A stretch of 64,000 nt of DNA from Neobacillus terrae (GCF_011393025.1 NZ_JAAOEO010000004.1:186001-250000), one strand, 5' to 3'. Counted from the first letter of the stretch, positions 53,931 through 63,359 are shown. Notes: a model not told the origin generated them from the sequence alone. Translations and numbers: made by a program.

Positions 53931-55688
53931 CTACTCCTCCTTTGATTTTGAATAGTCGCGTTTACGCGGCTTAATTAAGGAAATATCTACATCCTCGTAG
54001 TGGAACGCAGGTGCAGATTTAGCATCCACGAACTTTGCCATAGTTGTTTTTAAGAAATCCTCGTCATTTCTTTCCGGGAAATCAGGCTTGTAATGTGCTC
54101 CGCGGCTTTCATTACGATTTAGTGCACCAATTGTAATAACACGTGCAAGCTGCAGCATGTTCTGAAGCTGTCTTGTAAAGGCAGCTCCCTGGTTGCTCCA
54201 TTTAGCTGTATCGTTAATATTAATATTTTGGTAACGTTCCAGAAGCTCTTGGAGCTTTTCGTCTGTCTTTTGAAGCTTATCGTTATAGCGGACAACCGTT
54301 ACGTTGTCAGTCATCCATTCTCCAAGTTCCTTATGAAGGACATATGCATTTTCCGTTCCATTCATTGACATAATGCCGTTCCATTTATCTTCTTGCTCTC
54401 GCACATGCTGATCATATAATGAAGAAGATAGGGAATCTGAACCCTTTTTCAATCCATTAACGTATTTAACAGCATTTGGTCCTGCAAGCATACCGCCGTA
54501 TACGGCAGAAAGAAGTGAGTTTGCTCCAAGACGGTTAGCACCGTGCTGGGAAAAATCACACTCTCCCGCTGCAAATAATCCAGGAATATTAGTCATTTGA
54601 TCATAATCAACCCAAAGTCCGCCCATTGAATAGTGGACAGCAGGGAAAATTTTCATTGGAAGCTTACGTGGGTCTTCACCCATGAACTTCTCATAAATCT
54701 CAATAATACCGCCAAGCTTAATATCCAATTCCTTCGGATCCTTATGGGAAAGATCAAGGAAAACCGTGTTTTCGCCATTAACACCCAGTTTCATGTCAAC
54801 GCAAACATGGAAAATTTCACGTGTTGCAATATCCCTTGGAACAAGGTTTCCGTATGCAGGGTATTTTTCCTCAAGGAAATACCAAGGCTTACCGTCTTTA
54901 TAAGTCCAAACGCGACCGCCTTCACCACGTGCTGATTCACTCATCAAGCGAAGCTTATCATCCCCAGGAATAGCTGTTGGGTGAATCTGAATAAACTCAC
55001 CATTTGCATAATATGCACCCTGCTGATAAAGGATGGAAGCAGCAGATCCTGTATTAATAACGGAGTTGGTTGATTTACCGAAGATAATTCCAGGTCCTCC
55101 TGATGCCATGATAACGGCATCAGCTGAGAAAGCTTTTACTTCCATCGATTTCAAGTTTTGAACTGTTACTCCGCGGCAAGTTCCCTCATCATCAAGAACT
55201 GCCCCTAAGAATTCCCAGCCTTCATACTTTGTAACCAAGCCAGCAACTTCAAAACGGCGTACCTGCTCATCCAATGCATAAAGGAGCTGCTGACCAGTAG
55301 TTGCACCAGCAAAAGCAGTACGATGATGCTGTGTTCCACCAAAGCGGCGGAAGTCAAGCAATCCTTCAGGTGTACGGTTAAACATAACACCCATACGGTC
55401 AAATAAATGTATAATGCCCGGTGCAGCTTCACACATTGCTTTAACAGGAGGCTGATTAGCCAAAAAGTCCCCGCCATAGATTGTATCGTCAAAGTGGATC
55501 CAAGGAGAATCCCCTTCACCTTTTGTATTTACCGCTCCATTTATACCACCCTGGGCACAAACAGAGTGAGATCGTTTAACAGGAACAAGTGAGAATAGCT
55601 CTACCGGTGTTCCCGATTCTGCAACCTTAATTGTTGCCATTAAGCCGGCCAAACCGCCGCCGACAATAATCACCTTTCCTTTAGCCAT
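53931..55688 (-). CDS. sdhA: Succinate dehydrogenase flavoprotein subunit
   Basis: A 585-residue flavoprotein with the FAD motif VGGGLAGLMAT (8-18), the covalent flavin His41 in SHSVCAQGGING, substrate-site residues in the PTAIPG region (about 235-240) and ARGEGGRVW (about 252-260), and SMGGLWVDYDQMTNIPGLFAAGECDFSQHGANRLGANSL regions (about 355-395 in pieces). It oxidises succinate to fumarate on the cytoplasmic face of the membrane. Length matches B. subtilis SdhA (586). It lies 54 bp after sdhC. Confidence 0.98.
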   Translation of the reverse strand: MAKGKVIIVGGGLAGLMATIKVAESGTPVELFSLVPVKRSHSVCAQGGINGAVNTKGEGDSPWIHFDDTIYGGDFLANQPPVKAMCEAAPGIIHLFDRMGVMFNRTPEGLLDFRRFGGTQHHRTAFAGATTGQQLLYALDEQVRRFEVAGLVTKYEGWEFLGAVLDDEGTCRGVTVQNLKSMEVKAFSADAVIMASGGPGIIFGKSTNSVINTGSAASILYQQGAYYANGEFIQIHPTAIPGDDKLRLMSESARGEGGRVWTYKDGKPWYFLEEKYPAYGNLVPRDIATREIFHVCVDMKLGVNGENTVFLDLSHKDPKELDIKLGGIIEIYEKFMGEDPRKLPMKIFPAVHYSMGGLWVDYDQMTNIPGLFAAGECDFSQHGANRLGANSLLSAVYGGMLAGPNAVKYVNGLKKGSDSLSSSLYDQHVREQEDKWNGIMSMNGTENAYVLHKELGEWMTDNVTVVRYNDKLQKTDEKLQELLERYQNININDTAKWSNQGAAFTRQLQNMLQLARVITIGALNRNESRGAHYKPDFPERNDEDFLKTTMAKFVDAKSAPAFHYEDVDISLIKPRKRDYSKSKEE

Positions 55689-55742
55689 AGTGATTCACTC
55701 CCCTAAATACTGCATCCTATTACATATAAAAATTGAAGTCTA

Positions 55743-56351
55743 TTAAATGAAAGAAACAAGTGCACTAATTCCTACATAAGAAAGCGCAACAAATAAAATG
55801 ATGGTAACGTATGTAGTAATTCGTTGTGATCTTGGTGTAATTGTAATTCCCCAGCTAACAAGAAATGACCATAATCCATTTGCAAAGTGGAATACAGTAG
55901 AAAGGATTCCAACTACATAGAACCAGAACATAAATGGAGAAGAAAGGATGTTCTCCATCATCTGAAAGTTTACTTCCGTTCCAAAAGCCGCTGCAATTCT
56001 GGTCTCCCATACATGCCACGCAACAAAAATTAAAGTAATAACTCCTGAAACACGCTGAAGCATAAACATCCAGTTTCGGAAATAGCCATATCTGCCAACA
56101 TTGTTATTAGCTGTAAAAGCAATATAAAGGCCATAGATTGCATGGAAAAGCAAAGGCAAGAAAATAATAACCGTTTCTAGCAAAATGCGGAACGGCAGAT
56201 TGCCCATAAAATTGGCAGCCTTGTCAAACGATGCTGCTCCTCCTGTTGCATAATGATTGACTACCAAGTGCTGCATCAGGAAAATTCCTACAGGAATTAC
56301 CCCTAGCAATGAATGCAATCTTCGATAAAAAAACTCTCGATTACCAGCCAT
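55743..56351 (-). CDS. sdhC: Succinate dehydrogenase cytochrome b558 subunit
   Basis: A 202-residue membrane protein with five transmembrane helices and conserved histidines (HSLLG near 13, MQHLVVNH near 26-33, LLFHAIYG near 66-73, FVAWHVWE near 113, FHFANGLW near 152), fitting the two-haem, single-polypeptide cytochrome of the Bacillus-type SQR. It anchors SdhAB and passes electrons to menaquinone. First gene of the operon; the GGGGGGTAA ribosome binding site precedes the ATG. Confidence 0.97.
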   Translation of the reverse strand: MAGNREFFYRRLHSLLGVIPVGIFLMQHLVVNHYATGGAASFDKAANFMGNLPFRILLETVIIFLPLLFHAIYGLYIAFTANNNVGRYGYFRNWMFMLQRVSGVITLIFVAWHVWETRIAAAFGTEVNFQMMENILSSPFMFWFYVVGILSTVFHFANGLWSFLVSWGITITPRSQRITTYVTIILFVALSYVGISALVSFI

Positions 56352-56796
56352 ACATTACCCCCCTTAAATTATAGAGATGAATCAAGTTTTCTCTCTTTCT
56401 AAGAATTAAAACTATCATCATCTGACAAAGTAAATACCCCTTTGTAACAATACTGTGAACATGTTCATTTTACTCCCATCATTTTGTACCGTCAAGAAAA
56501 CGTATACATAAAAGTCTTATATTTAAAAAATTTTTTAAATATATTGATAGTGACAAAATTATTAAAAAAAGCTTTAAAATAAAGCCTGTTTCCCCTTATA
56601 TATAAAGACATTTTGAATATATTGCCGAATTTTGAAAAAAATTCGTATACGGTTTTTGGATCTTTAAAAATTATACCAAAAGAATGGGTATACTAAAATA
56701 ACAATATTTTAATAGGCAGAATTTACTTTTTCCAAAAAAAATGCTTAAATCCAATTCAAATTGTATATAATAGACTAATAGAAAGAGGGGAGAGCT
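56352..56796. other. sdhC/yslB divergent intergenic region (445 bp)
   Basis: Very AT-rich. Minus strand: sdh promoter expected here; a sequence AGAAAACGTATACA (56495-56508), two mismatches from cre, is a possible CcpA site. Plus strand: a TATAAT box at 56766-56771 about 25 bp before the yslB TTG, with a weak TTAAAT -35. No gene or repeat recognised. Confidence 0.45.
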
Positions 56797-57246
56797 TTGA
56801 AAGAACATACATCTGCTGAACTTGAAGCATCTAATCAAACTGAGAATCCGGATATGTTTGGATATGAACTTTTACGCGGAGATCTTCTGCCAGCGTTATT
56901 AGGCAAGGACACCCCGGAAATCTTATATTGGGCTGGCAAACATCTTGCCAGAAAGCACCCGCTTAAAAGCCTTTTAGAAATTAACGACTTTTTTATACGA
57001 GCCTCGTGGGGTTCTCTCGAGCTAAAAGTCGAGGATAAAAGTGAAATGGAATTTGAAATGGAAAGCCCGTTAATGGTCTCAAGAGTAAAATCCAAGTCCG
57101 AACACTTTTTTCAGCTTGAGGCGGGCTTCCTTGCTCAGCAAATTGAATTCTTAAAAGGTGCAGTAACTGAAGCCTTTGAGCACCCTTTAAAAAAGGAATT
57201 AAAGGTAAAATTCACTGTGAAATGGGATCATAAAGACACCCTGTAA
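56797..57246 (+). CDS. yslB: DUF2507 family protein YslB
   Basis: A 149-residue cytoplasmic protein of the YslB/DUF2507 group (DMFGYELLRGDLLPALLGKD, ILYWAGKHLARK). The fold resembles the V4R/bacterial small-ligand-binding type, but no function is established. The start is TTG 56797 with AGAGGGGAGAG. It is the only plus-strand gene in this part of the block and sits divergently from sdhC and convergently with lysC, exactly as in B. subtilis. A shared bidirectional terminator follows at 57294-57330. Confidence 0.93.
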   Translation: MKEHTSAELEASNQTENPDMFGYELLRGDLLPALLGKDTPEILYWAGKHLARKHPLKSLLEINDFFIRASWGSLELKVEDKSEMEFEMESPLMVSRVKSKSEHFFQLEAGFLAQQIEFLKGAVTEAFEHPLKKELKVKFTVKWDHKDTL

Positions 57247-57293
57247 TAGGAACAAAAAACGAAGCAAGTTGCTGTCATCCAAAAACATTAACA

Positions 57294-57330
57294 AAAAGCT
57301 TTCACCCGAAAATCCTAGGTGAAAGCTTTT
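57294..57330. terminator. Bidirectional terminator between yslB and lysC
   Basis: Stem AAAAGCTTTCACC/GGTGAAAGCTTTT with an 11-base loop, A- and T-runs on the two sides. Confidence 0.92.
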
Positions 57331-57368
57331 TATTTTAGTCTTTCATAAAAATAAGCCAATTCATTTTT

Positions 57369-57869
57369 TTATCTTTTTACAGCCTGGTATTCCTTAGCTA
57401 AATCAAAAGCGTTATGAAGCACTTCAACCGCCTTAAGCATACTTGTTTCTGCTACAACAGCGGATACTTTGATTTCTGAGGTGCTAACCATTTTCACATA
57501 AATTCCGTTATCAGCAAGAACCTTGAACATTTCTGCTGCAACGCCTGGATTGGAAACCATGCCGGATCCCACAATAGATACCTTTGCCAGCTTCATTTCC
57601 CATTCTACCTGGTCATATTCAAGAACGGCCCTGTTTTCCTCAAGAACCTTTAATGTATTCTCAAGATCCTCTGTCTTAATTGAGAAAGAAAGATTTGTTT
57701 CATTAGATTCAGTCGTACTCTGAATGATAATATCAACATTTATTTGATTTTTTGCAAGGGTAGTAAAGATTGTTGATAATCCAGTCAGATAATTATGCAA
57801 TCCAAAGATTGTCACTCTTGTAATTTCATCCTCAAAAGCAATTCCACGGACAACTAAATTTTCCTCCAT
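57369..57869 (-). CDS. lysC: Aspartokinase II, beta subunit (in-frame internal start of lysC)
   Basis: Within lysC an ATG at 57869 (M-E-E-N-L-V-V-R-G) is preceded by a perfect AGGAGG (57878-57883 on the plus strand as CCTCCT) with eight bases between. It yields a 166-residue protein consisting of the two ACT regulatory domains. In B. subtilis aspartokinase II the beta subunit is made in this way from an internal start and assembles with alpha as a2b2. The sequence here preserves the required signal; production is inferred. Confidence 0.8.
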   Translation of the reverse strand: MEENLVVRGIAFEDEITRVTIFGLHNYLTGLSTIFTTLAKNQINVDIIIQSTTESNETNLSFSIKTEDLENTLKVLEENRAVLEYDQVEWEMKLAKVSIVGSGMVSNPGVAAEMFKVLADNGIYVKMVSTSEIKVSAVVAETSMLKAVEVLHNAFDLAKEYQAVKR

Positions 57870-58604
57870 TTTTGGTTCCTCCTCAATAATTGTACCTGAC
57901 ACTCTCTCCATGCTTGAACGAACCTCGAGAGGCACGCTATAATTTTTGGCAAATTCAACCGCTCTTGGATGCAGAACCCCTGCACCCAAATTGGCAAGCT
58001 CCAGCATTTCATCATAGGACACTGCCAGGAGTTTTCGGGCATCCTTTACATATCTAGGGTCGGTTGTATAAACTCCTGTAACATCAGTATAAATATCGCA
58101 CTTATCTGCTTTCAAAGCTGCTGCAAGTGCTACTGCAGTTGTATCTGACCCGCCGCGCCCAAGAGTGGTAATTTCTCCGGAATCGGAGATCCCCTGGAAA
58201 CCTGCCACTATAACAACTTTCCCTTCGGAGAGCTGTTTTTTAATTGAATCAGTTTCAATTTTTAATATACGTGCATTCCCATGTACTGGCTCTGTATGTA
58301 TACCCGCCTGCCAGCCTGTAAAGGATACAGAATCGGTCCCCTGGTTTTTCAAAGCCATGGCCAGCAGGGAGATTGTAATTTGTTCGCCTGTTGTTAAAAG
58401 CATATCCATTTCTCGCTTATCTGGTTGGGCAGATAATTCTTTTGCAAGACTAACTAGATGATCAGTTGTTTTACCCATAGCAGAAACAACCACAACAACG
58501 TCATTCCCTCTAGCCTTTTCTTCCTTGACTCTCTCTGCCACATTCAAGATTCTTTCCGCGCTGCCAACAGAAGTTCCTCCAAATTTTTGAACAATTAATC
58601 CCAC
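57369..58604 (-). CDS. lysC: Aspartokinase II, alpha subunit
   Basis: A 411-residue aspartate kinase: N-terminal kinase domain with LIVQKFGGTSVGS (3-15), the VVVSAMGKTTD region (about 38-48), the LGRGGSDTTAVALA motif (about 150-163), and two C-terminal ACT domains (about 255-400) that bind lysine. It phosphorylates L-aspartate as the first step to lysine, diaminopimelate, threonine and methionine. The GTG at 58604 has an AGAAAGGGG ribosome binding site and the expected N-terminus; the open frame upstream enters the leader terminator. Expression is controlled by the lysine riboswitch 58671-58905. An internal start at 57869 produces a second polypeptide (separate entry). Confidence 0.97.
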   Translation of the reverse strand: MGLIVQKFGGTSVGSAERILNVAERVKEEKARGNDVVVVVSAMGKTTDHLVSLAKELSAQPDKREMDMLLTTGEQITISLLAMALKNQGTDSVSFTGWQAGIHTEPVHGNARILKIETDSIKKQLSEGKVVIVAGFQGISDSGEITTLGRGGSDTTAVALAAALKADKCDIYTDVTGVYTTDPRYVKDARKLLAVSYDEMLELANLGAGVLHPRAVEFAKNYSVPLEVRSSMERVSGTIIEEEPKMEENLVVRGIAFEDEITRVTIFGLHNYLTGLSTIFTTLAKNQINVDIIIQSTTESNETNLSFSIKTEDLENTLKVLEENRAVLEYDQVEWEMKLAKVSIVGSGMVSNPGVAAEMFKVLADNGIYVKMVSTSEIKVSAVVAETSMLKAVEVLHNAFDLAKEYQAVKR

Positions 58605-58654
58605 ACTTTTCCCCTTCTTTCTGTTTTTTCCGAGCTGGCTTATTTCAGTTTTCC

Positions 58655-58905
58655 CCATAAAAAAACAAAAAAGCAATGAGAGAATATCTCATTGCTTTGA
58701 ACACGAATAAAAAATATACGCGTACAATGTGAGATAGCTCTCCAGGGTTATGTACCCTGACAATCCGGCATTTATTCAATACAGGACCAGCAAAGAAGGT
58801 GATGAGTCCTTCACTGCTTCGGCGGATAATCCCTTTCATGACCCTTCCCGGAAGCTCACTCTTCTCCAGGCCATTACTCTTGATTCCCGCACCTCTACCT
58901 TCACT
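58655..58905 (-). promoter_or_regulatory. Lysine riboswitch (L box) and terminator upstream of lysC
   Basis: On the minus strand the leader begins AGAGGTGCGGG (about 58898) and contains conserved L-box words: GAAGAGTGAGC, GGGTCATGAAAGGGATTATC, CCGCCGAAGC and the CTTTGCTGG segment, ending about 58725. A terminator stem AAGCAATGAG/CTCATTGCTT (58671-58697) with a following T-rich tract lies before the GTG. Lysine binding should promote termination. Confidence 0.95.
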
Positions 58906-58943
58906 TTAATACTATAAAGTGATAGTAATATAAAGTTTTTTAA

Positions 58944-58972
58944 ATTATAGCATAACTAAAATTCCTTGACAA
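58944..58972 (-). promoter_or_regulatory. Sigma-A promoter of lysC
   Basis: Minus strand TTGTCA (58972-58967), 17-bp spacer, TATAAT (58949-58944), directly ahead of the riboswitch and a few bases after the uvrC stop. Confidence 0.8.
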
Positions 58973-58975
58973 TGT

Positions 58976-60748
58976 TTATTCCTGAAGTTTTTTTTGCAGC
59001 TCTTCGGCTACATTTACCGGAAGTCCAGCCTCCAAAAATTCTTCAAGTCCAGCTTCCTTCATCTTCTTAACAGATCCAAAATGTTTAAGCAATAACTTTT
59101 TCCTCTTTTCACCGATACCCTGGATATCATCAAGGAGAGAATGAAAAGCTGTTTTCCCCCGGGTCTCCCGGTGGAAAGTGATAGCAAACCGGTGAACCTC
59201 GTCCTGGATTCTTTGCAGCAAATAAAATTCCTGGCTGTTTCTTCCTAATGGAACAATTTCTAAAGGATTTCCGTAAAGAAGCTGGGAGGTTTTGTGTTTC
59301 TCATCTTTTACCAATCCTGAAAGAGGAATATCCAGGCCCAACTCATTTTCCAATACATCTCTAACAGCTTCAACGTGCCCTTTTCCTCCGTCAATGATGA
59401 TTAAATCGGGAAGTGGAAGTGATTCTTTGAGAACTCTTGTGTATCTTCTTCTAACAACTTCTCTCATTGATTCATAATCATCCGGACCTTTTACGGATTT
59501 AATCTTATATTTACGATATTCTCTTTTATTTGCTTTTCCATCCTGAAAAACAACCAGAGCTGAAACAGGATCAGTTCCCTGAATATTAGAGTTATCAAAT
59601 GCCTCAATCCGGTGTGGCGTATAGATTCCAAGAAGGCTTCCCAGGTTTTCAACTGCTTTAACGGAACGCTCTTCATCCCGTTCAATAAGTGAGAACTTCT
59701 CATTTAAAGCAATTCTGGAATTTTTAACGGCAAGCTTTACAAGCTCTTTTTTTTGCCCTCTTTGCGGCTTCAGTACTTTTACCTCTAAAAGCTGTTCGGC
59801 TAGTGCAGTATCAATTTCGTCTGGAATGAGAATTTCCTTTGGCTTGATATGGTTTGCTTTTTCATAAAATTGGCCAAGATAGGTTAAGATTTCTTCTTCA
59901 GGCTCGTTGTATATTGGGAATAAGGAGACATCCCGTTCAATTAATTTTCCCTGACGGACAAAAAACACCTGAACACACATCCATCCTTTATCAACCGCGT
60001 AACCAAATACATCCCGGTCGGTAAAGTCAGTTGTAGTCATTTTCTGCTTTTCCATGGTTGTTTCTATATGAGCAATTTTATCCCGGTATTCCTTAGCTCT
60101 TTCAAAATCTAAATTTTCTGCTGCAATGGTCATTTTTTCTGTAAGTTCATTCTTAATATCTTTATAACCACCATTAAGAAAACGAGTAATATCATCGGTA
60201 ATTTGTTTGTATTGTTCTGCTGCAATATCCTTTACACATGGAGCAAGACATTGCCCCAGATGATAATACAGGCAGACTCTGTCCGGCAGGGTGGCACATT
60301 TTCGAAGAGGATAGATTCTATCCAGCAGCTTTTTGGTTTCATTGGCTGCCTGCACATTAGGGTAGGGACCAAAGTATTTCCCTTTATCCTTTTTTACCTT
60401 CCTTGTGATAATCAGCTTTGGATGTCTTTCCGCTGTAAGTTTAATAAACGGATAAGTTTTATCGTCCTTAAGCATGATGTTATATTTCGGATCATGCTTC
60501 TTAATTAAATTTAACTCAAGAATAAGCGCCTCTATATCCGACGATGTAACAATGTATTCAAAGTCCTCAATTTCATTTACAAGCCTGAGGGTTTTTCCAT
60601 CATGAGAGCCTGTAAAGTAAGATCGGACACGGTTTTTCAGAACTTTTGCCTTTCCCACATAGATAATAGTTCCCTGACGGTCCTTCATCAAATAGCAGCC
60701 AGGCTGATCCGGCAGCAATGTGAGTTTTTGCTTTATGATCTCATTCAT
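58976..60748 (-). CDS. uvrC: Excinuclease ABC subunit C
   Basis: A 590-residue nucleotide excision repair nuclease: GIY-YIG domain at the N-terminus ([20 protein letters not shown], about 16-35), a UvrB-interacting UVR motif (about 195-230), an RNase H-like C-terminal endonuclease domain ([21 protein letters not shown], about 370-390; IIDGGKGHV near 451) and a terminal (HhH)2 domain (about 530-590). It makes both incisions around lesions. The GGGAGGTAG ribosome binding site precedes the ATG. No terminator was seen between uvrC and the lysC promoter. Confidence 0.98.
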   Translation of the reverse strand: MNEIIKQKLTLLPDQPGCYLMKDRQGTIIYVGKAKVLKNRVRSYFTGSHDGKTLRLVNEIEDFEYIVTSSDIEALILELNLIKKHDPKYNIMLKDDKTYPFIKLTAERHPKLIITRKVKKDKGKYFGPYPNVQAANETKKLLDRIYPLRKCATLPDRVCLYYHLGQCLAPCVKDIAAEQYKQITDDITRFLNGGYKDIKNELTEKMTIAAENLDFERAKEYRDKIAHIETTMEKQKMTTTDFTDRDVFGYAVDKGWMCVQVFFVRQGKLIERDVSLFPIYNEPEEEILTYLGQFYEKANHIKPKEILIPDEIDTALAEQLLEVKVLKPQRGQKKELVKLAVKNSRIALNEKFSLIERDEERSVKAVENLGSLLGIYTPHRIEAFDNSNIQGTDPVSALVVFQDGKANKREYRKYKIKSVKGPDDYESMREVVRRRYTRVLKESLPLPDLIIIDGGKGHVEAVRDVLENELGLDIPLSGLVKDEKHKTSQLLYGNPLEIVPLGRNSQEFYLLQRIQDEVHRFAITFHRETRGKTAFHSLLDDIQGIGEKRKKLLLKHFGSVKKMKEAGLEEFLEAGLPVNVAEELQKKLQE

Positions 60749-60901
60749 TCTTGCTACCTCCCATTTATATATGTTATATCATGATAAACACTTTACAAAC
60801 AATAATTAGATAAGCTTATGCCGTTTCCGTCCTAAACGGCTGAACCATTATCCTGTTTTTGTCCTCTGCTTGATTCCTGCAGGAAATAAAATAACTGATA
60901 T

Positions 60902-60942
60902 TAAACGGCAAAAGAAGAGCAAAGATTAGCTCTGCTCTTCTT
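60902..60942 (-). terminator. Terminator of the FTR1-lipoprotein operon
   Basis: Stem AAGAAGAGC/GCTCTTCTT with a 12-base loop and TTTTGCC on the minus strand, just after the lipoprotein stop. Confidence 0.8.
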
Positions 60943-60947
60943 CTTTA

Positions 60948-61349
60948 TTATTTTAAGTTTTTAACTTCTGTCAAAGCATTATTAAGTTCATCTGCTGCCT
61001 TGGAAAGGGTATTTCCATCCAGCGGTTCAGATTTGGCCCCCGCCTCAATTGTATGAAGTGGTGTTTCTACTTTTTCATACAATTCTTTGTCTTTATCCTT
61101 TACGCCATCTTCAAATTTTTGCCAGGATTCTTCAAGTTCTGCCCCACTTTTTTTAACCTTAGCAGAATCTTTGTCTTTTAGCTGTATTTTCAAGTCTGCA
61201 ATGGTCTTTTGCATTTCTTTTGCCCCTTCGCTGATTGAAGTACCGCTATTTGTTTTTTCAGCCTTTTCGTTTTCATTTCCCCCGCCGCAGGCCGCAAGTG
61301 AGAATGATAAAGCAAGTATGATTGGTATGATAAGTTTAGGCGATTTCAT
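60948..61349 (-). CDS. Lipoprotein related to the FTR1 extracytoplasmic domain (iron uptake)
   Basis: A 133-residue lipoprotein: signal peptide with lipobox SLAAC (Cys at about 21), a short Gly/Asn/Glu linker, then a helical domain (about 45-130). That domain carries the pattern S-W-x2-F/I-E-D-G-V-K-x5-Y-x2-V/I-E (ESWQKFEDGVKDKDKELYEKVE), which also occurs twice in the extracytoplasmic N-terminal part of the permease encoded directly upstream. Its ATG lies inside the end of the permease gene (14-bp overlap, with a GGAGG site). A role in capturing iron for the permease, like EfeO/EfeM, is likely but inferred. Confidence 0.8.
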   Translation of the reverse strand: MKSPKLIIPIILALSFSLAACGGGNENEKAEKTNSGTSISEGAKEMQKTIADLKIQLKDKDSAKVKKSGAELEESWQKFEDGVKDKDKELYEKVETPLHTIEAGAKSEPLDGNTLSKAADELNNALTEVKNLK

Positions 61350-62841
61350 TTAAATTCCTCCCAGATTGCATCTTCATTTTGTTATCTTTTCTTTTATTTA
61401 TAATTGCTGCGATAACCGCAATAACCAGGAGAAGCAATTGTGGGATGAAGCTTTCCCAGGTTGAATATAAAGCAAAAAAGTCGATAGTTGGTATTGGTGC
61501 TTGGGTAGCTGGCAAGAGTCCTGCAAGCTGCAGGCCATGAATACCCATACCTGCAAATTTGAAGCACAAATAAAACATTAAAATACTTGATACCAGGAAG
61601 AACGGTCTCATTGGAATTTTTAAGCCTACTTTTAGGATTAGATAAGATAATACAGCTAGAATAGCTAAACCAATTGCAATGCCTAAGAGTAAAGATGTCA
61701 GTTTAATAGATGACGCCATCCCAATAAAGAATAAGACTGTTTCTGTTCCTTCACGGAAAACAGCCAGGAACGATAAGAGGGCCAGTGAGATGAGACTTCC
61801 CTTATTTAAGGCCTTAGTACTTTGGGTTCGAATGTATCTCTGCCATTCTGAAATACTTGATTTGCTGTGAAGCCAATAGCTCATATAAAGAAGCATGGCG
61901 GCTGCAAAAACACCGGTCCAGCCAGCAATAAGAAAATTGTTGCTGCCAAATGCACCTGCAGAGAATAATAAGTTAACAATTGTCCCAAGAATAATACTTA
62001 TTCCCAGTCCAGCTGCCACCCCTAACCAAATCCATTTTCCCTTATTTTCATGCCCCGATTTTTTTAAGAATCCAAGTAAAGCGACAATAACAAGCAGAGC
62101 TTCTAATCCTTCACGCAAAAGAATCGTTATCGCATCCATCATGTTGTAGCTTGTTTTTGCAACAAGAGGTGAAAGGTAATCTCTCATACCTTCAATTGTC
62201 TTTTTGGCATCTTTTACATCTGCCGGCTTTGATGAAAGCATCGCATAGGAAGAAACCATATCCCTTTCTGCATCACTATAGACTGTTGAAGACTGTGTGA
62301 GGACAACTCCTTCAACGTTTAACCAGGATTTACGAAACTCTTCTATATCCTTTCTGGCACCTTCAATATCATTATCTTTAATTTTGGATAACGATTGGTT
62401 TAACAAGGTAACCAGCTCAGAAACATTCCCTGTTTGGCCGTTATTATTATTATTTTTATCCGGTCCGTCTGTATACTTTCCGTCGATAAACTTTTCATTG
62501 GTTTCTTTCAAATCAAGAAGAGCATTTTTTACCTTCGTCTGATCTGCAGGCTGCTGTGCAAATGCAAATGAAACCATGCCCATTTTATCTTCAATTTCAC
62601 GATAAGCCTGAGAAGATTTATTTTTAATGCCATCCTCAATTGAAAGCCAAGTTGAATTAAATTTCTTAAATTGTTCCGAAGCTTTTTCCAATTCACCTTT
62701 ATCAACTGACCCAATTGTTTCGTTAATAATTATGTTTGCATTTGTCATATCTTCTTCTGTACTTGCAGCAGAGCTATTTGTTGGGAGGGCTATATATGCT
62801 GCAAGTACTATTAATAAAGCCGTAATAAATTTAAGTTTCAT
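61336..62841 (-). CDS. FTR1-family iron permease (EfeU-like) with N-terminal helical domain
   Basis: A 501-residue protein: signal peptide (1-25), an extracytoplasmic region (about 28-225) of two homologous helical modules joined by an Asn-rich linker (NNNNNG), and an FTR1 permease domain (about 235-480) with seven transmembrane helices. Both iron-binding REGxE motifs are present: LLREGLEALL (about 242-251) and FREGTETVLF (about 362-371). It should import ferric or ferrous iron, with the lipoprotein encoded next. I see no DyP peroxidase gene here, so this is not a complete EfeUOB operon. The upstream region has two Fur-like boxes and a perfect promoter. Confidence 0.92.
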   Translation of the reverse strand: MKLKFITALLIVLAAYIALPTNSSAASTEEDMTNANIIINETIGSVDKGELEKASEQFKKFNSTWLSIEDGIKNKSSQAYREIEDKMGMVSFAFAQQPADQTKVKNALLDLKETNEKFIDGKYTDGPDKNNNNNGQTGNVSELVTLLNQSLSKIKDNDIEGARKDIEEFRKSWLNVEGVVLTQSSTVYSDAERDMVSSYAMLSSKPADVKDAKKTIEGMRDYLSPLVAKTSYNMMDAITILLREGLEALLVIVALLGFLKKSGHENKGKWIWLGVAAGLGISIILGTIVNLLFSAGAFGSNNFLIAGWTGVFAAAMLLYMSYWLHSKSSISEWQRYIRTQSTKALNKGSLISLALLSFLAVFREGTETVLFFIGMASSIKLTSLLLGIAIGLAILAVLSYLILKVGLKIPMRPFFLVSSILMFYLCFKFAGMGIHGLQLAGLLPATQAPIPTIDFFALYSTWESFIPQLLLLVIAVIAAIINKRKDNKMKMQSGRNLNEIA

Positions 62842-62883
62842 AGTTTCCTCCTTATGTATTGACTGTCTATTATGTTTGATAAA

Positions 62884-62939
62884 TGAAAACCATTTTCAAT
62901 TACATTAAAAATTATATATTCATTGAGAATGAATGTCAA
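62884..62939 (-). promoter_or_regulatory. Promoter with two Fur-like boxes upstream of FTR1 gene
   Basis: Minus strand TTGACA (62939-62934), exactly 17 bp, TATAAT (62916-62911). Fur-like box 1 TGAGAATGAATGTCA (62924-62938) covers the -35 and spacer; box 2 TGAAAACCATTTTCA (62884-62898) lies just downstream of the -10. Each matches 12 of 15 positions of TGATAATnATTATCA. Iron repression is expected. Confidence 0.75.
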
Positions 62940-62996
62940 TGTCATTTAAGTGAATAAGCAAGTTAAAAATGCACATTACTACTGTAATGGTTTTAC

Positions 62997-63028
62997 AAAA
63001 CAAAAACCCCCAGCTAAAGCTGGGGGTT
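62997..63028 (-). terminator. Terminator after trxA
   Basis: Stem AACCCCCAGCT/AGCTGGGGGTT with TTTGTTTTG after it on the minus strand. Confidence 0.92.
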
Positions 63029-63044
63029 AACTATCTATATATTA

Positions 63045-63359
63045 TTAGATGTGCTTTTGCAAAACACTTGCAAGAGCATCTTTTGGCTGGAAGCCAACAA
63101 CTTTATCTACTACTTCTCCGTCTTTTAATACCAACAATGTTGGGATGCTCATAACGCCGAATTTAGCAGCTGTTTCCTGGTTATCATCTACATCAAGTTT
63201 AGTAATTTTTACTTTATCTCCCATTTCTGAGTCAAGTTCTTCAAGAACTGGAGCTATCATTTTGCAAGGTCCGCACCATGGAGCCCAGAAGTCAACAAGC
63301 ACTAAGCCTGATCCAGTTTCAGCTGAAAAAGTTTGGTCTGTAACGTGTGAAATTGCCAT
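63045..63359 (-). CDS. trxA: Thioredoxin
   Basis: A 104-residue thioredoxin with the redox motif WAPWCGPCK (Cys29, Cys32) and the cis-proline in MSIPTLLV (about 72-79). It reduces cytoplasmic disulfides and feeds ribonucleotide reductase. A GGAGGAAA ribosome binding site precedes the ATG, and a candidate promoter TTAGCA-18-TATACT lies at 63399-63428. It follows etfA, as in B. subtilis. Confidence 0.98.
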   Translation of the reverse strand: MAISHVTDQTFSAETGSGLVLVDFWAPWCGPCKMIAPVLEELDSEMGDKVKITKLDVDDNQETAAKFGVMSIPTLLVLKDGEVVDKVVGFQPKDALASVLQKHI

